From: Zerene cesonia
Lineage: Eukaryota > Arthropoda > Insecta > Lepidoptera > Pieridae
DNA: 64,000 nt
Assembly (NCBI RefSeq): GCF_012273895.1
Contig: NC_052114.1
Location: 5,004,565 to 5,068,564 of the forward strand
Direction of reading: 5' to 3'
Both the position numbers and the translations under genes were made by a program. Of this stretch, positions 22,807 through 35,588 are shown one piece after another (the stretch's first letter is position 1; every line of letters begins with the position of its first letter). The notes below the pieces were generated by a model. That model was not told where the DNA came from and searched no databases. It worked only from the letters and a program-made list of their open reading frames with translations.

Positions 22807-25700
22807 ATATCTATATACCCACTTTCTTGACGACGTTGAGTAAACACGTTTAATGCTAAAGCACTTCTATATTCAAGAAATTAGTCTTTCTTTTTTGCCA
22901 TTCTTTGTAACATCAAGAGGATTGAATGACAACAAACCCAAACAGCATTCGAAATTAATAACAAGAAAGTTTATTTCGCCTGACAGGATCTCTAAATATT
23001 CCTTTACACCAAAATCTCACGTTCAAGCGGTACTGCGTTCGTGGCGTTCCGATAAAAAAAAAACTGTTTTTTTCTTGAACCAATAATTAGGTCTTAAAAA
23101 TAATATTATATTATGTTTTGTCACGACTCGTCATCTCTCAAAGCTGGCAATGTAGCTTTGAGAGAAACCATAGTAGTAGAATAATTCATGCTCGTACGAA
23201 TGCTGGCTGAATGAGGCTGGGATTTTAGAAGTTAAAAATAAATAAATAATTAATATCAGCATTTTATATCCAGATTTTATCTTTATAAATAATGTATGTC
23301 TTGTGCTTCTCTAAATGATAGTAAATTAAGAAAAAACAGCAAGCATTTTCGTTTTGTCATGTTGCCAGGGTGATCTATTGTTTTATTCAACGACCGGAAT
23401 AAATTTTTTAGACTACAAGAAATAAGTATACAAAATATGCTTACAATTGTTTTTTTTATATGCATATAATTATTGAAGGCATTTTTCTTAAGGCTTCAGT
23501 TTTGTTATTTATTCAAGTGTAAAGGCATACATTATCTATTTACACGCAAATCTAATGTTGCTCAGACCTCGCGATTTCTGCTGCGTATACATGATTTTTA
23601 ATTCCTCAGCCGTTTCAAAACTGCGCCCATTAAGAATTAAAAATGTTTTAATTTATATTGAAGATATGTTAAGAGCACAATACTAAATTTGCAAAGACTG
23701 TTTATGGCTTTCTCATAGTAACCTTGCTTTCTGTCTGTTTAATTGATTATGTGTCTTGTTGTCAAATGCTATGTTATGAATCGAATAAAGGGATCTATGT
23801 CATTATTAAATATCTATATACCTAATGGAATGTTAAAAAAAATGACTCGTCGAATTTTTCGAAATTAAAAATGTATGTCCTGTAAATTGTCGAATATAAA
23901 ATCTGTGTTTTGCAAAGTAATATTTGAACGTTAATGTCTTTAATTACATTTAAATGCACTTCGTAACATGTAAATGTATATTATATAATATTGGAATTTT
24001 GCAGCACATGTTTTGCATTATTTCTATATTTCATGACGTTATAACATCTCTCTTTTTAAAATAATATTTAATAACTATTATTTGGGTTCGGTTCGGGACT
24101 GATAGATTGATATATGGCTGTGCGTTATATATGACAGGCGGGATATTTTCAATGTGTGCAAATAATATAAAAACAATTCAATTATTATATTACGTCGACA
24201 ATAATTGTCATAAAAGTTAATTTATTAATACATAAAAATCCGGGAGCATTAAGTACTAAGCTCAAGGAAACCTCTCCTTTAACTTCTATTTATTTTAATT
24301 CTTTATTTAATAGTTATAGCTAACAGTTTTTATCGTTTATTTTCTTAAGAAAATTGGGGTGTGTGTGTTCGTATTAATAAACACATTGAATTGTTTTATT
24401 GAGGGTCTTATGTACGATGGGGTCATATTGTTTGTTTCGTTTCATGTGATTTGTTTTTGATACTAAATACATATATTTATTCTATTTTGATGAAACATAG
24501 CTCTATCGGACGTTTGACCCCTAATAACTGGAAATATTTAATAAGTGGAAATTTCGTTTCTATCTTATACAATGATTGATCTGATCGCTTATCTCTACGA
24601 ATGTATAATGTTTTTTAGTAGTATCAGCATATCTTTAAAAATGTCCTAAATGTGTTCGGATTAAAAAAAAAAATATAAATGAGGTTTTGCTTAAGGCTAA
24701 GTTGGTATACTGAAATCGCAATAAAAAAAAATATATATAATAATAGATAAGCGGTCTGATTAAACGAAACATGAATTATTGTTAATAACTCCTTGCTGCT
24801 GGTTACGTAGTACGAGTTAGCTTATGGCTTAAATAATATAGAAGTATTGTGTTAATACAGCAATTATAATGCGGCTATGAGGCGATACTTTGTAATTGTG
24901 CACACTATTTCTTGTTGCGTCCCCGTATAGGTATAAACGGTGCACATCGCTCACTGCCTTTTGATTTCGTACGACCCTTATAACGACGCTTTAAGATCAA
25001 AGGGTTTGTGTAAAGTTATATATAAAATATGTGGTTTGACATTACCCTAATGCATTTATTTTTCTTTGATTTTAATGTTGAATTAAAAAATTTACTATTT
25101 TTTGGAAATGCACATAAGATTTATCGTTTTGTTTTAAACTTATTATGGTATTTTGTTTGTCATTTATATTGAACGGTAAATTGTGAAAGCTGAGTTAAGT
25201 AGGTACCATGAATATGAATTCTTTTCAACAAGGTTAAGGGTCGTTCAAAATTGAAACATCTCAGAGGTTTTGAAAAATATTATAATGCTCGTACAGTATA
25301 ATCATGTTTAGTTAGTGTTGATCATAAAATATTGAGTATTATATTCGGGCTTGACTGTATGTGGCAGTGGGTTCTGTATAGACTGTGTTAATAAAACGTA
25401 AGGGTTGTAGCTGATAAAAGATTGTAATCTATTTGATATAATATCTCGTCGACTATAAACACCACTTTCACCAATAAAACTTATGTTATTAGTTATGTTG
25501 ATTAGGCATTTGTTGTATTTCCGAGGAACGAAAGTGGTGATTGAAGGTTAACTCCATTCTATTGCGATCATTTTCACTTAAAACAGTTTATTTTTTTTCA
25601 TGTTATCAAAAATATATATGCATTAATTATTAAAAAAGGGTTTTATTTACTACCCCTTATATTAAAATCAATTTCAACTATGAAGTGGCAGAATTGGAGT
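22478..25700 (+). other. CCDC6 3' UTR and downstream AT-rich DNA
   Basis: Beyond the tandem array there is about 2.9 kb of AT-rich sequence with several AATAAA-type signals and no other gene. Much of it could be a long 3' UTR, but the true cleavage site cannot be fixed from the sequence. Confidence 0.35.
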
Positions 25701-25734
25701 TTGTTTTAAATTAACTTTTGCATGTATAGATTAG

Positions 25735-25935
25735 CAGAGCAAAAAATGTAGTAGTATGTGGTAGTCGAGCTCGCTTCGGCACAATTGTGCCAGCTTGCAC
25801 CGGGGAAGTACCACACCCCCACAAAAGACGGCAATTCATTTGTAGAGGCGTAAGGTCTGCAATGGACCTTATGCTTCTCCAAATGTTCATGCGCGGTGGT
25901 AACTCTATTGCTGATGGTGACATAAAAGAAAGTAT
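25735..25935 (-). repeat. Dispersed repeat, same family as 15745-16420
   Basis: In reverse orientation it contains the GGGTGTGGTACTTCCCCGG motif and the internal GAGGCGTAAGGTC / GACCTTACGCCTC foldback found in the left half of 15745-16420. The short open frames here are part of the repeat. Confidence 0.75.
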
Positions 25936-28900
25936 GCTCTAGGTTTATAACCAAGGCGAAAATATTATGAAAATGAGAACGAAGAATTTATGAACAGTTT
26001 GTACATTCTTTATTGTTCTGAACAGGCCCTACGAGAATCAGATTTGACATGCATACAAACTTTTACCATAATACAATCAATCTCAAAGAATGTAACGTAG
26101 TATGTATATATAATATACTCTAACTCTTAGCTTAACAGGCTACCATTTCTATATACAAATATAAGAAATCCAAGCGTTAAAATGTAACGATCTAATATTG
26201 CTAAAAACTTCATCGTGGGCGGCAATATGCAAATCACATTACCTGTAACCCTAGCAGCGACCAAGACAAATACACCTTGTCCTGTCTGTCTCCGGTTTGC
26301 TTAGGTTTACGATGCGTGTGTAAAGTACGATTATTTCCCTGACCATTAAAGGTGCCGAATGCCGACGGAATAGTCCAACTTAGTTACGCCGACATACCAT
26401 TGTTATTTTGTCAATATTATAATATTGTAAAACTTATCGCAAGAGTTTTAACCAAATTTCGTAGTTTTTACTTATTTGCATTAGCTGTTTGCATAGGCAT
26501 GAACGCTTAATGTTGAGGTTATGTATGATATGAGTAATAGAGACATTTTTACTTATTAGAAAAAATACAAGTCGTCTAAGTACCTTCTAAATACAATTTC
26601 TACAAGTTTTTCACGCCGGTCTCCTGTAGGGGTGTCGTAATTCCCCGGTCCGAGCTTTGGAAAATATGTACCTTCTTTAAGAAAAGAATTATAATATCTA
26701 ATATGCATATCATGCAGCAACCAGTCTCCGTTATATTAGATACTGATAAAAAAACTTGTTCTTCTCTTGTAACATGTCATACAGTGAAAATCATATATAG
26801 TGACAATCAGTTCAATCACGTCTATTTTAAGTACCTATACGTTAGTTTCAAAGTAAATAAGCGTCTTGAAAGCGTGTTTAAAGTAAACCGAGTTTGAAAT
26901 TAAGATTCAAATAGAAACGTAAAGCGCAGCCCGACAGGCGACAGTCATAAAACATAATTGTTTGCTAACCACGAATAGTTGGCGTAGCGTTATTGATCCT
27001 TCTAATAATTATCGAACACGTTTCATGTCACCATGTTTAAGTACATGTTTAAACATAAACGTCGACGAGCATGGCGGAGACCACGTCATTCTTGTTTATA
27101 GTTGTCGAACAGAACCGTAGGCAAGCAGTTGGTAGGCAGAGCTAACAGAAAGCCCCATGATGATTGTATTATCACGCTCTGTGATATTGACTAAAATAAG
27201 GTTTTTATATCAGTATAATGCCTAGGCACATTATGCATTGTATTTGAACTACGTTGGTAGCGATAAATCTATATACATACATAATTCTAAATCCATAATA
27301 AACGCGAGAGCCAGTATCTATAAATAATAATCTATATTATAATTTCTTTGAAACTGAGTGAATTTGAGTGCATTTTTTATTCTTAGTCTTGTCTCTTGAA
27401 ATAATCGTAAGATACGATCCAACAAAGAAAAGGAATGTCAATTAGCTTTATATATTCAACTAGCAGATGCCCGCAGCTTCGCCTGCGTAGTCAAAATAAA
27501 TTTTCGAGGTGCAAACTTTCGGCCTCTATTTTATGCCCTTCGGGCAGAATTTATTACAATCCTTCCTGGCATATGCCTACATCATAGTGGCTATCGGTAT
27601 GCCAAACTTCATCCCGACGGTTCAGTAGTTTAGGCTGTGCGTTGATAGATCAGTTAGTCAAACTTTTGCGAATTATTAAGAAGCCTTTTGAAAAATACGA
27701 TATACTGAGAAATACTTTTTACTTATTACTAACTACAACTAACGTGTAAACAATAAGGTTATTGCTTTTTCGCTTATTAATTTGTTCGACTCAGCAGCTT
27801 TTTCACACGATACTTTTCTTAGTTGTATCACACAGTCACAGATAACATAATTCTAGACACATCGTATATACAATATTTAAGCAGTCGCTTAGAAAATATT
27901 CCGATATCATCATAGACAATATTGCACCTACGGTATTGTATTATATTATTATCTATGATTGTGTCTAACACGCCACAGCGAAATTTAGTTCAATTTCAAT
28001 TGAATTTTCTGTGATTTGTTAATTTATTATACTTGTTTACTTATTTACCTTCCATTTAATTTGTATAGGTATATCTACATGTTTCAGGCAGGTATTACTC
28101 GTACTGTTTCCACAACACAGAATGTATTGCTACAACTTGAAAAAAAAAAAAAAATTGAATCAATCGAGCTACATTGCTAACTTACGTTTTCGTTATTAAT
28201 TAACAGTACTTAGGTATTTATTTTTGGTAGGTACAGGTAAATAGGACGAACTACACATTAAATATTTTCTTTGTTCCTAACTGTTTTGGTGTTTCACTAT
28301 TTTGTCATGTTTCTAACATTATCGTCTTAGGTAAATGAAGCGTAAAACTTAACAATTATTATCGATGTAGGTACGTAAATGTTGATTTTCTATAAAGCCG
28401 TTTATGAACTGTAATTTTTAGCAAGTTGTTAACCTATCGCTAATGGTAACGAAATATTTGCCTTTTTTAACGTCACAAAAAATTTCACGATACTTACCGA
28501 TCGCATTTAAACTCTAAAATAAGAATACCATACATCAATTTAAATATTACTTTTAATAACGATACATTGTAAGTTGGTATCTTAAAATATAGATTGTAAA
28601 AAAGGGTTCATCCCGCAATGTTTAGGTATAGTTTTCTATATAGTATAGTCGTGAGTAAAATTGAAAATTATAGAAAAAATATAAAAACCCCGGGTTATCT
28701 TTTTTAGATCAGGTGATCAACGACTCCTCGATCTATTTAGGCGAGTAAAACGAAAAACACAGATTGAAGATAAATTAATTATATTAATGCTTTAAGTGTA
28801 TCTATAAAATTGTATATATATATAGCTTCTGCAAATTTTTGAAGAGACGGTGCTGGTCGCTTTCCATCGGTGCGATTCACCAGCTCCTTTGTCATCACAA

Positions 28901-31900
28901 AAAAATAGTAATGTCATATGCATTAGATTGGGCGGTATTCAGCTCTACGAACATTTATATGTGCATATTATGTACTGAGGCTATTGAGGACAAATCACAG
29001 CACAAACACGATTGGGCAATGCTTCTCGCAATACAATCTAAGTAAACAATACATCCATGATTATTGCGTTAAATATTCGATCAGCAAAGACGACATTCTG
29101 TAATGTCATGCCAATTCTAATCGAAAGATTGCCTTTCACACATTTTTCATTTACGTATTTCTAGAAACGGTTACATGTTATTTTCAACTTTAATTATAGA
29201 TTCTGATCATTTGTGTAACTTAATCTCAAACGGTAAGAAGTTTATTACTATTATATTTACCAAACATTCATGTGGGAGATAACGAGACTAAATAGTATTT
29301 ACGCCAAGGTGTTAATTTCAAGAGGTTAGAGTAGCGTGAATTTTATTTATATGGAAAGTTAATTCATGCCCTGCTAGCACGTAGTGTTTAAACGACAGAG
29401 TTAACATATACCTCCGAATAAACAGAGTTCCGTCAAGGGTTAGGTCTAAAGAGGCTTGACAGTTGCCACCCGGTGTATCAATGTCTTATTTTGACGGTGC
29501 TCTTTTATTAACAAATGCCTTAACAAAAATATGTTTAATTTTTGTTTGCGTGTATCTGTTAGATAGTGTATAGATATTTTCTATTGAAACTGTAGGTTAA
29601 ATGTACCTTATTGTTTACCACTATTCTTTTTAACGAAAGCCGAACGAAGGACGAATCATAGCAAGATGTAACTGGATGGTTACTTAATGGAATAGAATGG
29701 ATTTGCTGATTGGGATGTAAAATAGAGCGAATGAGAGTGATATGGGGATATACATAAAAATAAGAGATACATGCAGGTGTTTTTAAGACTTATTTGATTT
29801 GGTCTGGAATGATCAAATGCTATGTTATGAGAATTAAGGAGCTATTTCGAAGAGGATCTATAAAATACATTTTTTTTATTTATAAATACAAAACCCGTTT
29901 TTCGTTACATCATGTTTTCATTATTTAGAATTATGTAATTGTAACTGAATGCCTTTGATACAACCAGTTCAGGTGAAACATTTAAACTGTAACATACGTA
30001 TGTAAGTAAATATTAATCACTGAAATATTTGTACGCGCATACCTTCCAAACGACTGTACCAAATTGGATATATCTTTCATGTGTTCGTTACAGACAGCAG
30101 AATGTTTCTACGAAAAAAGAATTAAAAACTGATTACAATTTGAAAATCTTCAAAAAAGGTCTATGAGGGCAGAGTCCAGCGAACAGCTTAACAGCTATTT
30201 TATTTAAAAATGTTTCGACAGTTCCCAAAAAATACATAAAAGTTCGAAGCCTGCTTGCCGGCTCTAATGAAATATGTAAACTCAAGTATTATATAGAATT
30301 AGGTTCAGTAGTTTCTAAGAAAAGACGAAGAATGGTTATTGGTGAGACGTTTGAAATAGATACTTGAAATGAGTTTATCATCTTTTTAATTCTAATATTC
30401 TTATCACATTTTGTTTCATTAATAATATAATGTATTGCTATAGTGATATCACTATTCACCAGTATTATTATAAATGTAGATAAATAAAGGTATGCTTTCT
30501 CATCATTGTTTGGTTTAAAAACGTACAGTACACGTGTGTAAAACAAATAGATGCAGCATTAAGGTATTGCAATCGTCTATAACGGTCGAGTGTTTAAAAA
30601 TGAAACGTTTCTGTTGAGAGCACTGAGCTCGATCGTTGTTTGAGGTTTCCTTTACCAATTAGCGCCCCTCGGCCGGTAGACCGTAACTGGGTGAGGCGGG
30701 CTCTGCGATGGAATGCTGACGAGACTAACCTCTTCACGGGAGGTATATATTGCTTACTTTTCGTCCGAAGTACACTCTATTTATTTTAAAATTGGATGTG
30801 TTCTTAAGAAAAACAAGCAATAAATGAAGAACTGTAACCAGTTTTATATAAACGGACTATTGAACGAGATAGAGATGAATTGAATGGATGGATGAAGAGT
30901 TCTATTGGCTGAATTTGAGTTCATCGGTTGAGATAATTAAAATATAATGTCGATATGTCGGTGCATTGTTAGTTCAAATAGGATACACTAAGTAGGTACT
31001 TGTGATAAGTTAAATTAAGCATGTTAGCTTAGATTGTATTAAGAATTATTAATTCATATAATTAACGTAGGTACTGCAAACTATACCTTAATGATTCATA
31101 AAGAACAGGATTGAATTAAACAAAAATTTATTTGTTCCCCCATTTGTAACAAATACATAGTAGGTGAAAGAAACAATGAATACAATTTTTAATTAATGAG
31201 GTTATTGAGTGTAGCAAAAATTGGTTGCTGGCTATTAAGAGCATTACACATAAAGTAGGTTACACACGCGTTGCATTGTGAAACTTCAATGGTGTATGTT
31301 CCCGCCGAAACAGATAACAAAGGGTTGAATGAGTGATTCGTTTTGAGATTTTTTCTCGGCACTTAAGTTCTCAGGTATGGAATTGAATAGACGCAGTGAT
31401 TAGATTATCGCTAATGATAAGGATCATATGTTTCTTTAGCCTTTTATTGCATTTATTGTTTTCGTATTATTTGTTCTGCTTTTAACACAAATGTTCAAAA
31501 ATCTAATTTTCGTTACATTTACTAACGCATGTAATAACTAATACCTACTCACACATTTTGCTACGAATGCATCTGCGGTTTTCTACAAGTTAAATTGAAT
31601 TCTTAACAACATTATAGAGTGCATAATAAAGTTATTTTATTATAGTAGTAGCTATGTTTAAAATTTCTTTTGATATGTATCTATACCCATCTACTTAAAT
31701 AAAAACCTACTTACGAGTATATGAAGTAGATAGATAGGTAGGTATTTTAATATACAATTCTGATAAAGTGATTTGAGTTTTTTCAATCTTAATATTAATT
31801 AATAAAATATATAACTTAATTTGAGAATAGTTCAGTTCTAACGTTCATTTACTTTGTTTTCGCTCTATGTGATAATATGTAGAGGCTCTGAATTAAAACA

Positions 31901-32392
31901 AATTATACTGGTCTACTAGTGTCTTAACTAATAAAATGTCTGTAAAAACACAATAATTTTACTATGATACTTTCAAGTATACACCGTTGTGTAGGTATCT
32001 GTAACGGTCACTGGCCCAGCTACAAAACTGTTCTTAGGTACTATAAAAAAATTAATAAAAAATCGATTATTTGTTCCAAAAAAAATTTGCACAATATATT
32101 GAAGCGGCATTGAACCATACACTATGATGTTTTGTGAGGCTCAATCACTTTAACGGTTATGACAAACAAATTATTTCTAAAATAATAAAAATATGCATTT
32201 GCTGTAACCATTTACTCGTATTTTTTAAAACCGTATTTAAATAACGAATATAATATATTACTGGTATAATCATTTAATTTTAATTATTTACATTTTTATT
32301 ACAATTAAATACTTATACTTAATATCCTATTTCTTACGCATATAGTTATTGCATATGTAAGTAGTAGGAAAATAAAAAAAAAATTCAGCTGA
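25936..32392. other. Gene-free AT-rich interval with repeat fragments
   Basis: No coding exon or RNA gene could be supported. A 48-bp piece at 26608-26655 belongs to the repeat family of 15745-16420, and a LINE-tail fragment lies at 27462-27640. A GC-richer patch at 30640-30745 has no open frame that I recognise. The small open frames around 28839 and 30289 look random. Confidence 0.5.
27462..27640 (-). mobile_element. LINE-tail fragment
   Basis: It begins CTAGCAGATGCCCGCAGCTT and runs to ATCCCGACGGTTCAGTAGTTT...GTGCGTTGATAGATCAGT. This is the reversed-tail architecture common to lepidopteran non-LTR fragments, and it is non-coding. Confidence 0.5.
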
Positions 32393-32506
32393 CTAACCAT
32401 AGAAGTTGCGCACGATTGTCGCGGTAGCGGCCTGTGGATCGCCACCAATCAGTTTGTATGTCAATATACCATGGGCGTGGCTTGAGTAGCCGTCTATCAG
32501 TATGTC
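32393..32506 (-). CDS. Orphan coding-like terminal exon, unknown product
   Basis: On the minus strand a TATCATGTAG acceptor ends at 32507 and is followed by 37 sense codons and a TAG stop at 32395-32393. The composition is protein-like and GC-rich at third positions, unlike the surrounding AT-rich DNA. The peptide includes DGYSSHAHGILTYKL and GGDPQAATATIV. I do not recognise the family. No upstream exon was found between 32507 and 41000 by eye, so it may be the last exon of a gene with distant exons, a gene-fragment relic or chance. Confidence 0.35.
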   Translation of the reverse strand, partial: DILIDGYSSHAHGILTYKLIGGDPQAATATIVRNFYG

Positions 32507-34562
32507 CTACATGATATAAAATACAAAAATGGTCTGTATTACCGCGCCGTAAGCGCTGCAATTACGTACCTATATATAAGTTGAATTCTGACAAGGATCG
32601 AGATTATGTATCTTATCGTAAGGGTATGTAGTTGGTTCTCGTTTGAATGCTTCAGAAGGCAGTGGGTACGTTATTTTGTACACATGCTAATGAAGTGTAG
32701 TGCGGTCGAGTTTGTGATCGTTGGTCATGCAGATGGCACGTCAGCAATGATTTGTGATATGTGACAAAATATAGAAAACGCCTGGTTTCGAATCTACAAT
32801 TTATTGGCTGATATATCTGCTGAACTTTCTAAAAATCTGCGCCTGCGCAACAAACTACGTTTGTGAAGTGAAGTGAACTGAAATGTTTAAATTATTCTTG
32901 GTAATATATTTATGATCAGCAGGAATATTTGGAATCTTTATTCAGTGAGTCTCTTTTAATTTATAGTTATACCTACTATTATCTATATTTGTTTGTTACA
33001 CTTACACTCGAAAACAAATGAACAGATTCCTATAATATTTGGTAGTAATGTAGTAATGTAATGTAGCTTACTTACTAGAATAACACAGAGCCGCGATTGA
33101 AACCGCGCGGCGCAGCTACTTTTTTATATTTTTCAGGAAATGTTTCAGTATGGTTTTCCCATATCGATTTGTCATAAATACTATTATTAAGAAAGGCATA
33201 TAGAATGTGATTTTATTTTATTACCTTACATCCTAGATAACTGAAAACACAATTTTCTACCTAGTACATACCTATATATAGCTACGTAGATGGAACATCG
33301 ATGTAATATACTTCATATTAAACTTTTTCTATAAATGATATTAAGCAATAACAACTGTCATAAGTCCTACCATATAGCTACTTCGTGATCTCATCAAATA
33401 TAAGAATAAAAATATGTATATCCTTTATTTCTGAAATTAGCAAACATCCAGAAGCATATCTCACATATTACTGTTTTTTTTTGATGCAGGAAGTAATTTA
33501 AGACATTATAAAGCGTGAGTAGGTACATATACAATATCGCTCGAATGTTTGTTGTAGCTATATATACAATAAAATAATCATAATAGTAACTAAGGTTCTT
33601 ATCATCTCTCTTTCTTTACGAGCTAGGTACTGCTTATAACTGATGGGTAATGGTACGTAAGTACATCGAGCTGTTATGTAAATTGACAACAAGTCATAAG
33701 TATGTTTTGGCAGATTTGTTTCGTGCCTATAAAACTGACATTAGTTAACCATTTATGCTGCGTATGTATGTAGATATTACAATAATTCTGGGGAAATTAT
33801 TATAAATGTATTACGATATTATGTAGGGTTTAATTGTAGAATCTTTTTATATTAGTATATAGATATTATGTTATATACGTTAAATATATCTAGGCGTCTG
33901 AAGTAATACTAATTAGCTAACGGTTGCTATTTTTTACAAATAGATAGTTTTTTTATATATAGCCTCTAATAATGTAAATCTGAAGATTTTGTTTGCTTGA
34001 ACGCTCGAATCAGGAATAACTTACGAAATATTTGTCTAGAATAGTATCTACGTTAATTGTAGAAGACATCCCATAGTACGATCATATACGACGTAAGAGG
34101 AACCGCGCGGTATATGATTTATGTGATGGTAGTAATTAACAAATTTAGTTATTGTTGAATTGTACAAATTTTTTCTCATTAAAAATCTTGCTACATATTT
34201 TTACGATACTTACAAATATCCAATTAATCTTAATATAACTGATTATACTCATCGCTCTATTTTGATGAATCTCAGTATCAGAGTGCAGTAAAATCATCAA
34301 AATACCTCTCTAAAATTATCAAAATACCTCTTATGTGGTGCATTTATTATTAATTTGAATCAAAATGTATACATATAGTGAGACATCTATGGTAGCTTTG
34401 TTGAAATAATTCTTAAGAAGTTTTTATTTTATTAAGAAATATATATTCTTAAGAATTTCTTTATTAACCAGAAATCGCAATGTCTATTTCTCCGTCTGTG
34501 CTCTCTTAATTTAAAAAGCTTTCGTTTAACTCTGCTATGAAGGTCTTTCAGCAACTTCTTTC

Positions 34563-34676
34563 ATGAGAAATTTTGAAAGAAACTACGGTTCACGGTTTTG
34601 CTACGGTTAGGCAAGAAACGCAGGTTCGAATCCTGCCTCGTGATCAAATTTTTTCTATTCTTTCAAAATTTCTCAT
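34563..34676. repeat. 19-bp perfect inverted repeat flanking a tRNA-like sequence
   Basis: Arms at 34563-34581 and 34658-34676 are exact reverse complements (ATGAGAAATTTTGAAAGAA), 76 bases apart. The interior contains the tRNA-like sequence at 34590-34643. Confidence 0.85.
34590..34643 (+). pseudogene. tRNA-like relic lacking the anticodon arm
   Basis: The sequence folds as an acceptor stem (TCACGGT with CTCGTGA, about 6 of 7 pairs), a D-type arm (TTGC...GCAA) and a perfect T arm, GCAGG-TTCGAAT-CCTGC, whose B box GGTTCGAATCC is canonical. Only GAAAC lies between the D and T arms, so the anticodon arm is absent and it cannot be a normal tRNA. It could be a decayed tRNA gene or the head of an unknown SINE. 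Confidence 0.5.
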
Positions 34677-35518
34677 TTATAGGTAAAGCATTTCAATGCT
34701 ATAAAACTAAAAATTAAACTTCTTTCATGTTTTTTTTATTTTAAGGGACATATTATAAAGTTTACATACCCTATGTCGGCACCAGTGACTATTACTTAAT
34801 CCATGGATAAATAAACTTGATTAAATGCTTAAATGAACTTTGCGAATAACAAATACATACAAAGGAAAGTCGTGTTAGTAGAGCGGCTGTATGAGTTTTT
34901 ATGATTTTGTGCTTGTTGAATTTCTCAACGTTGATTAACTGCTAAAATTTGAAAATTTTCAATCAGGGCGCAGTCGAGTTAATCTGTTATCAACTACTAT
35001 ATCCCGTCCGAGTCCCGAAGAGAAACAAGGGAGCATTCCTATTGATACATAACATTGTGAGATTACCTTAGTTTTGCATTGCTTTTAGTAATGTATATTA
35101 ATGAATATATGTATTTCTTTTTTATTACAATTATAAAGGTTTATAGGTAAGGTTTGTTTAGGTTTTAGGCTATCGTTGCTGAAGTTTTCTTAACCTGGTA
35201 TGCTCTTAAAGGAGAACTGGGAATATGTAAAACTTTTATCTGGTTTATCCATACATACATACTGAAACAAATGTATATGTGTAAAAGTTGTGCAGTATAT
35301 TTTTGCAATTACACAGGGTAATATTTATTTTCTTGAATGCAATATATATTATACATACTCGTATATATACCGCCACACAAAATACAGTAATAAATAGGTT
35401 CCACTTGTCGCGGCCCACAAGAATAAATAAATAGCCTATGATTTAATAAAATATTATTCGGGAACCATTTAGTCTTTATTAGTGAAAGAATTATAAAAAT
35501 ATTATCTACAATACTAAA

Positions 35519-35588
35519 AAGTGAAGTCCCGTGTCCCCTAGTGGGGTATGGGGCAGGTGATGTACATCTGTTTCACTGATCGATTTAC
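35519..35588 (-). mobile_element. SINE tail fragment
   Basis: The reverse complement of the tail of the tRNA-derived SINE at 51768-51976: it contains CCGTGTCCCCTAGTGGGGTATGGG and the GATCGAT segment (first motif split as CCGTGTCCCCTAG and TGGGGTATGGG). The tRNA-like head is missing. Confidence 0.7.

Noticed and set aside
28839..29045. 68-codon plus-strand frame in the gene desert
   Set aside because: No family resemblance, no splice context and no supporting composition.
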